A stretch of DNA of 38,033 bases from positions 1-38,033 of the forward strand of contig DASZZV010000037.1 of NCBI GenBank assembly GCA_035544835.1. The letters are read 5' to 3'. The stretch comes from DASZZV01 sp035544835. GTDB lineage: Bacteria; Acidobacteriota; Thermoanaerobaculia; Gp7-AA8. Below the pieces are notes generated by a model, which saw nothing but the letters and a program-made list of their open reading frames with translations, was not told the DNA's origin and did no database searches. Positions 7,915-14,904 of this stretch are shown here, piece by piece; the stretch's first letter is position 1, and each line of letters begins with the position of its first letter. The translations under genes were made by a program, and so were the position numbers.

Positions 7915-9384
7915 CTATTTCGCTCGTCTTCCTTTCATGATCTTGACGAACGACCGGCTGCGTAGCTCGTCGAGCGTCAGTCCCGTTCCCAGCGCTTCCT
8001 CTTCCGTGATGGCGCCGCAGTTCACGCCACGGATGAAATAATTTAGCAGTCCCTGCCCCGTCGCCGCGTCGTCGAAAACGTCGCCGATCAGAGTTGCCTG
8101 TCCGGCCTTCTCGATGAAGTTCCGGAGCCGCTCGGTGGCGGCATGCAGACCTTCGATGAAGAAAGCGTAGACGGCGGCGTAGCGCGTTGGCAGCTGCGCC
8201 GGGTTGAGGTCCCATCCCTGGTAATAGGCGTTGATGAGGGAGTGGCGAATGTGGTCGACGTGCAGGCGCCAGGCGCGGTGCACGGTCAAACGGTTCTCCC
8301 GCAATTGATCTGGGGTCAAAGGCCGCTCCGCTGAGGGCCGGTGCGGAGCGAGCGGCATGATGTTGGTCGCTCCGTCAGAAAGCCACAGGCCTGTTCCTGC
8401 GTAGGCCACCTGCATCATGTTCCTGGCGAAGTCGCACATCGGGTGATCCATTCGCTGATGGGCCGCGGTAATGTTGCAACTGGCGGTGTAATCGTACGTT
8501 CCGAAGTGAGCGGCCTTGGCACGGCCACGGGCAGCCTCGAGGAAGAGAGGAAGATTCGATCCACCGCGGGCATTCACGATCGACTGCGTCGTCTCGATCA
8601 TGAACTCGAGCTTCAGCGATCCGGCGGGAAGCCCCAGTCGCGGTTCCATTTGATCGAAGAGATCGGCCAGCAGAGTAACCTGCTCGGGCAGCTGAATCTT
8701 GGGCAGCGTCACCACAAACGATGAGGGCAGTTTCCCGCCCGAGTCCTGAACGACGGTCGTCAGGAAGATGTCCATGGTGCGGATGCTGCGTCGCAGAAGC
8801 TCCTGCGAGAAGGGTTTGATGCGGATGCCGATGAAGGGAGGCAGCGTCCCGTTCTTCATCCCCACCGCCACTTCGCGCGCCGCCGACGCTGCGTGTCCGT
8901 CCTCTTCATCGTCAGGACGATTCCCATAGCCGTCCTCGAAATCGATACGGAAGTCTTCCACGGCCTCCCGCTGAAGTTTCTCAAGAACGCGCGTGTAAAT
9001 CGTGTGGGCCAGCCAGGCAGGCTCGTTGACGGCACGAACCGACATCGAGTCCGGCTCGAGACTCTTCAACATCCTCTCGGTTTCGGCAAGCCCTTCCGGA
9101 AGGCTCTCGGCGCCGGTCAGTCCGATGGCTCGAGCGAAGATGAAGGGATCGGGAGCGTACTCCCGCAGGGCCCGGAGAGCGAGCGCCCCGAGTTTCCCGG
9201 TCGTGTCGGATTTGAAGAGATGAGCACCGCCGTACACGGTGTGCACCGGCTGACGATCGGGCGCGTCCCCCGGAAAGCGTTTTGCAAAACTCTCCAGGGC
9301 CTGCTCCAGCGGTGCGATCGATCCGGCGATACTCTCCCCATGGAGCGAAGAGGATGACTTGGAGGCAGTCGATATGGTTGTCAT
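7915..9384 (-). CDS. CitE/malate-synthase-fold protein, DUF6986 type
   Basis: A 489-residue protein resembling the DUF6986 family, in the HpcH/HpaI aldolase, citrate-lyase-beta and malate-synthase superfamily. The predicted magnesium ligands are E264 (LEFMIETTQS) and D298 (GTYDYTAS), positioned as the paired Glu and Asp of CitE-like enzymes; GIRIKPFS supplies an early conserved Arg. The C-terminal third (RLTVHRAWRLHVDHIRHS onward) is helical and outside the core barrel. The ATG at 9384 is preceded by AGGAGA; the frame opens to 9471, but the extra residues look non-conserved. It sits downstream of puuD in the purine locus. A role in handling glyoxylate from ureide breakdown would fit the fold and context, but the reaction is not established. 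Family assignment is from memory of sequence patterns. Confidence 0.7.
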   Translation of the reverse strand: MTTISTASKSSSSLHGESIAGSIAPLEQALESFAKRFPGDAPDRQPVHTVYGGAHLFKSDTTGKLGALALRALREYAPDPFIFARAIGLTGAESLPEGLAETERMLKSLEPDSMSVRAVNEPAWLAHTIYTRVLEKLQREAVEDFRIDFEDGYGNRPDDEEDGHAASAAREVAVGMKNGTLPPFIGIRIKPFSQELLRRSIRTMDIFLTTVVQDSGGKLPSSFVVTLPKIQLPEQVTLLADLFDQMEPRLGLPAGSLKLEFMIETTQSIVNARGGSNLPLFLEAARGRAKAAHFGTYDYTASCNITAAHQRMDHPMCDFARNMMQVAYAGTGLWLSDGATNIMPLAPHRPSAERPLTPDQLRENRLTVHRAWRLHVDHIRHSLINAYYQGWDLNPAQLPTRYAAVYAFFIEGLHAATERLRNFIEKAGQATLIGDVFDDAATGQGLLNYFIRGVNCGAITEEEALGTGLTLDELRSRSFVKIMKGRRAK

Positions 9385-9388
9385 GTTG

Positions 9389-9394
9389 TCTCCT
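9389..9394 (-). promoter_or_regulatory. Shine-Dalgarno AGGAGA of the DUF6986-type gene
   Basis: AGGAGA on the minus strand, 4 nt before the ATG at 9384; it selects this start over upstream in-frame ATGs at 9414 and 9471. Confidence 0.65.
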
Positions 9395-9485
9395 ATGGCC
9401 AGGACCTTAGGCATTCTGTTTTGGGCCTTGGCGCTGGTTGCTGAATGGACTGAGTTCGACTTCAGCCGCATAGCGGCGACATCTT

Positions 9486-9670
9486 GTTAGCCCACGGCGT
9501 AAGCCGTGGGATACGTGGCCCGCAAAGTATTCGGAGCCCCGTAGGGGCGGTATGTTTTCCGAATGAACATATACAATCATGATCGTGGCGCGAAACCCTA
9601 TGTCGCCCCTACGGGGCTCGGCATAAACATCAAGTACGCGCTGAACCCACGGCTTACGCCGTGGGCTAAC
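9486..9670. repeat. Nested double palindrome, family C, copy 2
   Basis: Outer arms 9486-9510 and 9646-9670 are inverted 25 bp copies, each holding the hairpin CCCACGGCNTANGCCGTGGG. Inner arms 9554-9569 and 9604-9619 are exact inverted copies containing GCCCCTACGGGGC or its complement. The central ~34 bp is AT-rich. It fills most of the 340 bp gap between puuD and the downstream DUF6986-type gene; nothing else is seen in that gap. The layout matches the element at 1112-1255. Confidence 0.85.
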
Positions 9671-9724
9671 GAGATTCCGCCGCTACGCGGCTTTCGAGTC
9701 ACCTCAGGAACCTAACTCAACAAC

Positions 9725-10516
9725 CTACCGCGAGCGAATCACTTTTGCTGCACCCCACCCGACCAGAATGATTCCGGCCAGAACCAGCCAGTTGTACTTG
9801 TTCCCGTAGGTGGTCACCGGGAAGTGATTGCTCAGCATGATCAGAACCAGCGGCACGACCATGAACGTGTTGTGCTTCGAGCGCGTCTTGGCCTGGTTGG
9901 CCAACCGCTCGTCTGGCTCCTTCCCTTCCATCACTGCGGCGATCAGGCGTCGCTGCGCTGGCAGAATGCGAACCCATACATTCGCCGCCATCAGCGTTCC
10001 CATCACGGCACCGACCTCTAGATAGGCCGCTCGCGTGCTGAAGATCCGTGTGCAGCCGTAGCCCAGAGCGACGAGCAGGATGTAGGAGATGACGGCGCCG
10101 ACCGTGTAGTTCTTTCCGATCGGTGATGACCAGAGCGCGTCGTAGATCAGCCAGCCCAGGACGACGAGCCCGATGCTGATAGCGATACCCATTCCGGGGG
10201 AGATGGAGGAGCCGGAATCGACCAGCAGTCCACCGAGATAGTAGACGACCACGAAGAGGGCAAAACCGCTGAGCCAGGTGATGGCCGCCTCCCATCGGAA
10301 CCAGTGAAGCGTTCGCGCCAGCTCGGGTTTCTTCTGTTTCTCAACGACGTAAAACCCGCCGCTGTGAACCATCCACACCTGCCCCTTCTCGTCGGGGTCG
10401 TTCAGCGTGACATCGAGCCAGGTAAAGAGGTAGGTCTGCCCGATCCAGAGGATCCCGGCGAAGACGTGAATCCAGCGAATGATTAGGTTCAGCAGTTCAT
10501 ATATTTTGTAATCCAT
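9725..10516 (-). CDS. puuD: Membrane urate hydroxylase, PuuD type without cytochrome c domain
   Basis: Predicted to oxidise urate to 5-hydroxyisourate at the cytoplasmic membrane. The 263 residues match the N-terminal membrane domain of PuuD (urate oxidase N-terminal family, formerly DUF989). About seven hydrophobic helices are visible, with the conserved start IIRWIHVFAGILWIGQTY and the soluble loop VWMVHSGGFYVVEKQKKP. Full-length PuuD, about 400 residues, ends in a cytochrome c domain with a CxxCH motif. This protein stops after the last helix and has no such motif, so an electron acceptor must be separate. No cytochrome gene is visible in the window. uraH and the fused allantoicase/uraD lie just upstream in the same direction, supporting the assignment strongly. 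An alternative role as a generic haem membrane protein is unlikely. Confidence 0.85.
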   Translation of the reverse strand: MDYKIYELLNLIIRWIHVFAGILWIGQTYLFTWLDVTLNDPDEKGQVWMVHSGGFYVVEKQKKPELARTLHWFRWEAAITWLSGFALFVVVYYLGGLLVDSGSSISPGMGIAISIGLVVLGWLIYDALWSSPIGKNYTVGAVISYILLVALGYGCTRIFSTRAAYLEVGAVMGTLMAANVWVRILPAQRRLIAAVMEGKEPDERLANQAKTRSKHNTFMVVPLVLIMLSNHFPVTTYGNKYNWLVLAGIILVGWGAAKVIRSR

Positions 10517-10527
10517 TCCGGCGGAGG

Positions 10528-10533
10528 ACTATA
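10528..10533 (-). promoter_or_regulatory. Possible -10 box for puuD
   Basis: TATAGT on the minus strand, 11 nt before the ATG at 10516, would give a leader of only about 4 nt. The -35 region is not convincing. It would provide puuD with a start point independent of uraH, downstream of the hairpin at 10545-10640. Confidence 0.35.
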
Positions 10534-10544
10534 GCAAAGGGGAC

Positions 10545-10640
10545 GGATTTCGAATTTCGAATTTCGGATTTTAAAGAAGCCTGGCTTGGCTCGTCGGGAT
10601 CTCAGCCTCTTTTAAATTCGAAATTCGAAATCCGAAATCC
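10545..10640. repeat. Heptamer stem-loop (unit GAATTTC), family E
   Basis: Arm 10545-10573 carries tandem GAATTTC heptamers; arm 10611-10640 carries the complementary GAAATTC heptamers, with a ~37 bp loop. The left end of the transcript-sense arm begins 6 bp after the uraH stop codon, so the RNA hairpin could terminate or stabilise the uraH transcript before puuD. Confidence 0.75.
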
Positions 10641-10645
10641 CTCCC

Positions 10646-10987
10646 CTACGACCCCCTGTATGTCGAATAGCCAAACGGACTCAGAAGTAGCGGCACATGG
10701 TAATGCTGCGACGGATCCTCGATCGTGAAGACGATCGCGACGCTGGGAAAGAAACTCTTCATTCCCCTGCCGCTGAAATACGAAGCGGTATCGAATGAGA
10801 TCCTGTAGACACCGGGTGCGACTGTGGCGCCCTCCGGCAGCAGCGTCCGCAATCGTCCGTCGGCGTCGGTGCGTCCGCTTCCCAGAGTTCGCCACGAGTC
10901 GCCGGTCTGAATCTCCAGCCGCACCGGTACATCGCCTGCCGGCAGCCCCACCGACATGTCCAAAACATGCGTCGTAATTCCGCTCAT
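10646..10987 (-). CDS. uraH: 5-hydroxyisourate hydrolase
   Basis: Hydrolyses 5-hydroxyisourate to OHCU, the second step of urate breakdown. The 113-residue transthyretin-fold protein begins with the conserved ITTHVLD (H7). It contains the SFFP loop and the HYHVPLLLSPFGYSTYRGS end; the C-terminal YRGS tetrapeptide is the hallmark separating HIU hydrolases from transthyretin. The start codon overlaps the stop of the upstream fusion gene by 4 bp (ATGA), so the two are translationally coupled. Its substrate comes from the urate hydroxylase gene immediately downstream and its product goes to the UraD domain encoded just upstream. No signal peptide is present, so it is cytosolic. Confidence 0.96.
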   Translation of the reverse strand: MSGITTHVLDMSVGLPAGDVPVRLEIQTGDSWRTLGSGRTDADGRLRTLLPEGATVAPGVYRISFDTASYFSGRGMKSFFPSVAIVFTIEDPSQHYHVPLLLSPFGYSTYRGS

Positions 10988-12486
10988 ACCGTCACCAGCT
11001 TTTCCAGTCTCAGCCGGGTGATTTTTCGCTGTTCTTCGGCGGCGACATGCAACTCATCCTCGGCGCTGTTGCTCATTCTCTGTCGCGCATTTGCCAGGAT
11101 CTCGCCGGCCGATCGCCCCGTGGCGCAGACGATGAACGTCCGGCCGAACTTCGCCTCGTACTCCCGGTTGGCCTCGGTCAGCTGTGCCATGACCTCGTCC
11201 GACGCAGCGCCTGCCGAGGCCTGCTCCTGACCGGACCAGGACGCCGCGACGGCGCTCTGCGCGGCCGGAGCCTTTCTCTCGCCGATGCGCGGATGAGCGC
11301 GGAAAGCCTCCAGCCAGTCCCGCTGCGGCAGTGTGCTCCACTCGCGATCGGCCCTGTCGACGAGTTGATCCCAGCTGGCGTAGGGACGCTGCTCCGCGAC
11401 AGCTCTCACCCACGCTTTCGCTGCGCAACACGCCTCGAGCAGCTCGCCCACCTCAGCCGCCGTGTTGATGCGCTCGACCACCGCCTTATGCCTCGCTTCT
11501 TCGGTAGCAAGCCCATGCACGCGCAGGCGACTCACCCCTCCATCTGGATAGACGTTGAGTCGAAGGTGTGTCCATGGCCCGCGTTGGACGAGCTCCTCGT
11601 TGAAGAGATGACGAGTGTGGGCCTGCAGCTTCGTCCGCGGCAATACGTCGGTCCATTCCGCGCTCTCAGGGCTCGAGTCTGCCTCGATCCGGCAGCCTTC
11701 GATCGAAGCGGCGTCGGGATAGTTACCCTTAAAGTGATTCGTGTCGATCTCAATCCTGCGGACGATCCCCTCGGCAGCCAGCTTGACGATCACCCAGTCG
11801 TATCCGGGACCGCGCCGCCGCTTCGTTTCCCATCCATCGCTCATGTTGCCGGCACGGCCGGGCATGATGAGGTTTTGTCTGGACCCGAAGAACATGTCAC
11901 TGCAGGTCAGAGCCTCGGCGCCGTTTTCGACGGAGGCCAGGTCGATCTCATTGGTCAACCCGCCGGCACGCTTCCACTCAGGTATCACCCTGCCATGAAG
12001 GCGCAGCCGGGCCACGCCTCCATCGGGAAAGATATTGAAGCGCACATGTGTAAAAGCCAGGGGATGGGAAATGGGGAAGATGTTTTCACAGTCGCCGGCG
12101 AGTTTCGACTTGCCGAGAATCTCCACCCACTTCCTGTCAGATGAGAGCAGTGCGTCGACGTCGGCATCCTGCGACGCGTGGCAGGCCTCGATCGAAAACC
12201 CATCCGGAAAGTTCCCGCGAAAGTAGCTGGTGTCGACCACGACACCGTGTAGAACGCCGGGAAGCCCGAGACGGACGATGCAGAAGTCGTGTCCCGGAGT
12301 CCGCTTGCGCCGGCTCTCCCAACCGTCCATCCACTTGCCACGATCGGTGTACTCGTGTTCCTTCCACACCGGCTTGCCTGGTTTGAGGAGGTTCTCTTTA
12401 TCGGCGAAGAATTCATCGTTGGCGTACAGCGCCGTCCCGCCAAGACGTTCACTGGCCAGGTCGAACAGATCGCGAAAGTCACTCAT
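10984..12486 (-). CDS. Allantoicase fused to OHCU decarboxylase
   Basis: A 500-residue two-enzyme protein. Residues about 15-330 are allantoicase, visible as two homologous jelly-roll halves with paired motifs DTSYFRGNFPDGFSIEAC and DTNHFKGNYPDAASIEGC; it cleaves allantoate to ureidoglycolate and urea. Residues about 335-500 are OHCU decarboxylase (UraD), with FRAHPRIGER and FIVCATGRSAGEILANARQR; it forms S-allantoin. The two activities are not consecutive, because allantoinase acts between them and is not encoded in the window. The frame is continuous across the junction (LATEEARHKAVVERINTAAE), so this is a true fusion rather than two genes. It overlaps uraH by 4 bp and starts 11 bp after the STAS-like gene. 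No strong Shine-Dalgarno is visible, which fits coupling to the preceding gene. Confidence 0.93.
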   Translation of the reverse strand: MSDFRDLFDLASERLGGTALYANDEFFADKENLLKPGKPVWKEHEYTDRGKWMDGWESRRKRTPGHDFCIVRLGLPGVLHGVVVDTSYFRGNFPDGFSIEACHASQDADVDALLSSDRKWVEILGKSKLAGDCENIFPISHPLAFTHVRFNIFPDGGVARLRLHGRVIPEWKRAGGLTNEIDLASVENGAEALTCSDMFFGSRQNLIMPGRAGNMSDGWETKRRRGPGYDWVIVKLAAEGIVRRIEIDTNHFKGNYPDAASIEGCRIEADSSPESAEWTDVLPRTKLQAHTRHLFNEELVQRGPWTHLRLNVYPDGGVSRLRVHGLATEEARHKAVVERINTAAEVGELLEACCAAKAWVRAVAEQRPYASWDQLVDRADREWSTLPQRDWLEAFRAHPRIGERKAPAAQSAVAASWSGQEQASAGAASDEVMAQLTEANREYEAKFGRTFIVCATGRSAGEILANARQRMSNSAEDELHVAAEEQRKITRLRLEKLVTV

Positions 12487-12497
12487 CGAGCGGAAGA

Positions 12498-12896
12498 TTA
12501 CTCGATCAGCCCTTCCGTGTGATCCCGCAAGGCGGCCGTCAACCAGTTCACCGCGCGAAGGCGATCGGAAAAAGAGCGGGCACGAACCCCCCGATTCTGA
12601 ACGACTAGCTGCCAGAAGCGGCTATGTCGCGCCTGTTCCATGGTGCCGAATACGGCAGCGCAAACCTTTGGATTCCAGAAAACGGCCAAGGTCTTTCCGT
12701 GTTCGAGACGATCGTCGTTGCTGAGCTCTCCGATGGAACGTGAGATGTCGATCAGGGCACCGCTGCGCTGATGCGCGGTGCAATGCTCGTTTACCGCGCG
12801 GGCCAGCTCGACGAGGGCCGTAAGCTCGAAGGGCCCGCTGTACACGAACTCTACATACTCGCCGCAATCCCGCGCTTCCAGTGTCTGCACGGCCAT
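12498..12896 (-). CDS. Small STAS/SpoIIAA-like protein
   Basis: A 132-residue cytosolic protein whose beta-alpha pattern resembles STAS/SpoIIAA-like domains: YVEFVYSGPFELTALVELAR, ALIDISRSIG, and TLAVFWNPKVCAAVFG. The frame runs on to 13064, but everything beyond 12896 is the family A repeat, so the ATG at 12896 is chosen; its Shine-Dalgarno is weak. It ends 11 bp before the allantoicase/uraD start, so it probably leads that operon. Such domains usually take part in regulation or binding, and no catalytic motif is visible. Its link to purine breakdown is positional only. Confidence 0.6.
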   Translation of the reverse strand: MAVQTLEARDCGEYVEFVYSGPFELTALVELARAVNEHCTAHQRSGALIDISRSIGELSNDDRLEHGKTLAVFWNPKVCAAVFGTMEQARHSRFWQLVVQNRGVRARSFSDRLRAVNWLTAALRDHTEGLIE

Positions 12897-12933
12897 ACGA
12901 TAACGCGATGACAGGTTGGTCGCGAGGTGGTTC

Positions 12934-13057
12934 TTGTGTGGCACAGGCACTCTTGCCTGTGTGTCGGCCGTCGAGGCCGACTTTTCTGTTGAATTGCGGC
13001 AGGAACCCCGCGGCTCGACGCCGCGGCACACAGACAAAGAGTGCCTGTGCCACACAA
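12934..13057 (+). repeat. Family A inverted-repeat element, copy 2
   Basis: Arms 12934-12963 and 13027-13057 pair with one substitution and one inserted base in the right arm; the interior has the same CGGCCGTCGAGGCCG palindrome as copy 1. It occupies the divergent promoter gap between the STAS-like gene and the DUF3592 gene, ending about 28 bp before the latter. Confidence 0.9.
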
Positions 13058-13072
13058 GAGGCAACGGGGTCG

Positions 13073-13078
13073 TAGTAT
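13073..13078 (+). promoter_or_regulatory. Possible -10 box for the DUF3592 gene
   Basis: TAGTAT ends 6 nt before the ATG at 13085, so transcription would begin at or next to the start codon. The -35 would fall inside the family A repeat and shows no good match. Confidence 0.4.
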
Positions 13079-13084
13079 TTACGA

Positions 13085-14047
13085 ATGACGAAAGCTCGTG
13101 GTACGACGCGCATCCCTGCTCTCGTGTTCGGTTCTATCGGGCTTCTCATCCTGATCTGGGGAGTCGTACTCGCGCTGCAGGCTTTCCTTGTGATGCAGTC
13201 CTGGGGCAGGACAGACGCCGAGATTACCCGCAGCGCCATGGTCGCCGTCAAGGATCGGTATCAAGCCGACATCGCGATCCGCTTTTACGTCGACCGACGC
13301 GAATACGACCTTCCCGTGTCGAACCGAACTATGTCTGGCGGCTACGCATGGGTTCAATCGAGGCTCGATGAGTTTCCCGTGGGGGCCAGGCGGGAAGTGC
13401 GGTTCGACCGGGCCGATCCCTCCCGCGTGCGCATCAACGTCGGACCGAACTTCGATACCTTCGGGCTACCGGTGATTCTTGTCGTGCTTGGGTTGCTTTT
13501 CTCGGGAATCGGTCTCCTGGCCTATCGCTCTGCGGTCTGGCAGGAGGAAGCCTCCCGAAAAGTCGACCCGAGGCAGGCGACCATCGCAGCAAAACGCGTC
13601 GTCCTCGGAGCATCGGTTTTTGTTCTGCTGATCGGTCTCGCTTTCCTGGCCGCGTCGGTCTGGATGGCCATGACGAGTATTCGTGAATCGCACTGGCCAA
13701 CCATCCAGGCCTTCGTGGAGCGTAGCGAGATCGTACGCAGCAGTTCCAGTAGCCGTTCTCACGGTCCCCTCTATGTCGGGCGCGTTCACGTCCGATACAT
13801 GGTGGGCGACCGGCTGTTTCACGTCCCGATCGATACTCGCTTTCAGACCTCTCGGCGACGCAGTATCGAGAAGGCCATCGCCGAGTTTCCTCAGGGAACC
13901 TGGCAGCAGTTCCGGATGAACCCCGGCAATGCCAGTGACCTTCGCTTCACCAGCTCGAGTATTCTGCTGCCATCAGTTTTTGCCCTCGTCGGCCTGGTCG
14001 CCACAGGTGTGGCGATCCTTCTGCTGCGCAAGTCAATGCGCGACTAG
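13085..14047 (+). CDS. DUF3592-type membrane protein, duplicated domain
   Basis: A 320-residue protein made of two similar halves. Each has a membrane helix, then a soluble beta-rich segment ending in a [YF]PxG...RxxxxPxxxxxxR pattern (DEFPVGARREVRFDRADPSRVRI and the corresponding AEFPQGTWQQFRMNPGNASDLRF), then another helix. This is the DUF3592 pattern. Helices lie near residues 11-37, 125-147, 165-195 and 290-315. There is no Shine-Dalgarno; a TAGTAT hexamer lies 6 nt before the ATG. The function of DUF3592 proteins is unknown. It converges on the DUF937 gene with a 53 bp gap. Confidence 0.75.
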   Translation: MTKARGTTRIPALVFGSIGLLILIWGVVLALQAFLVMQSWGRTDAEITRSAMVAVKDRYQADIAIRFYVDRREYDLPVSNRTMSGGYAWVQSRLDEFPVGARREVRFDRADPSRVRINVGPNFDTFGLPVILVVLGLLFSGIGLLAYRSAVWQEEASRKVDPRQATIAAKRVVLGASVFVLLIGLAFLAASVWMAMTSIRESHWPTIQAFVERSEIVRSSSSSRSHGPLYVGRVHVRYMVGDRLFHVPIDTRFQTSRRRSIEKAIAEFPQGTWQQFRMNPGNASDLRFTSSSILLPSVFALVGLVATGVAILLLRKSMRD

Positions 14048-14100
14048 AGCTTCGCGAAACCGGCTCACCCGAATCCAACTCCGAGAAGACTGTGGCCGCG

Positions 14101-14712
14101 TTATGGGCGCTTGCCAAAGAGTCCGCCCAGCATCGAGGAGCCGATGCGCATGACGTCATCGGCTATCTGCCCATCGTGATTGCTATCGAGAACGCTGGCC
14201 AGACCACCGAGTGCGGGGTTCTGCGCTTCCATCTGCGCTTTACTCTGTCCGAGCACCTCCGGAAGCTGCGCAGGGCTCAATCCCTTCTGCTGTCTCATCC
14301 GCCCGAGAACTCCCATGACGATCGGCGCAAGCATCATCAGTAACTGGCTGACCTGCTGCGCGCTCAGGCCGCTGGCGCGCGACACGCCCTCTTCCACCGG
14401 AGCCTGGCGCTTGCCTAGGATGTGGGCGAGGATCGCGGCGCCAATACCACCGGTGGCTCCTCCGCCGAGAAGCGATCCGAGATTGTCGAGAATGCTGCCG
14501 TCGTGGGCGTTGAGAGCACTGTCGAGCGCCGCCGCGCCCTGCGGATCGCTGGCGTTGCGATGCAGACCAGAGAGCAGCACCGGTAGCGCCGCGGCGATGC
14601 CACTCGAAACGTCGGCCGGGCTCGCTCCCAGCTGCTGGCTGATGTTCGCGATCGTGTCGGGGCCGAGGTGCTGCTGGAGCATGTCGAGAATCGAAGTATT
14701 GGAAGTCATCAT
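14101..14712 (-). CDS. DUF937 (YidB-like) protein
   Basis: A 203-residue, Gly/Ala/Leu-rich cytosolic protein of the DUF937/YidB family. Family features include the N-terminal LQQHLGPDTIANISQQLGAS, a Gly-rich LGSLLGGGATGGIGAAILAHILG segment and the IVMGVLGRMRQQKGL helix. The C-terminus has DSNHDGQIADDVM, which resembles an EF-hand calcium loop (D-x-N-x-D-G) as in dockerin-like linkers. Two adjacent ATG codons exist; AAGGA lies better for the second (14709). The function of the family is unknown. Confidence 0.75.
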   Translation of the reverse strand: MMTSNTSILDMLQQHLGPDTIANISQQLGASPADVSSGIAAALPVLLSGLHRNASDPQGAAALDSALNAHDGSILDNLGSLLGGGATGGIGAAILAHILGKRQAPVEEGVSRASGLSAQQVSQLLMMLAPIVMGVLGRMRQQKGLSPAQLPEVLGQSKAQMEAQNPALGGLASVLDSNHDGQIADDVMRIGSSMLGGLFGKRP

Positions 14713-14822
14713 TTCCTTGTCGGGACGACATCGCGTCCCATTTCGTCGGGTGAACAGAAAACCGGGTGGCCGGTTGCGATGGGTTTGAGCATTCCTGCTG
14801 CCAGATTGCTGCCAATTGAAAA

Positions 14823-14890
14823 CTGAGAATCAAAAATTTTGAATTGAGAAATAAAAGAGGCGTTCGCATATCCCCTTTCTCAATTCTCAG
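14823..14890. repeat. AT-rich stem-loop with ~7-nt periodicity, family E
   Basis: CTGAGAAT at 14823-14830 and GAATTGAGAAA at 14841-14851 pair with TTTCTCAATTCTCAG at 14876-14890. The motif is less regular than the other family E arrays. It lies in the divergent gap between the DUF937 gene and recQ. Confidence 0.55.
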
Positions 14891-14904
14891 TCCGGAAGTA
14901 AGCG

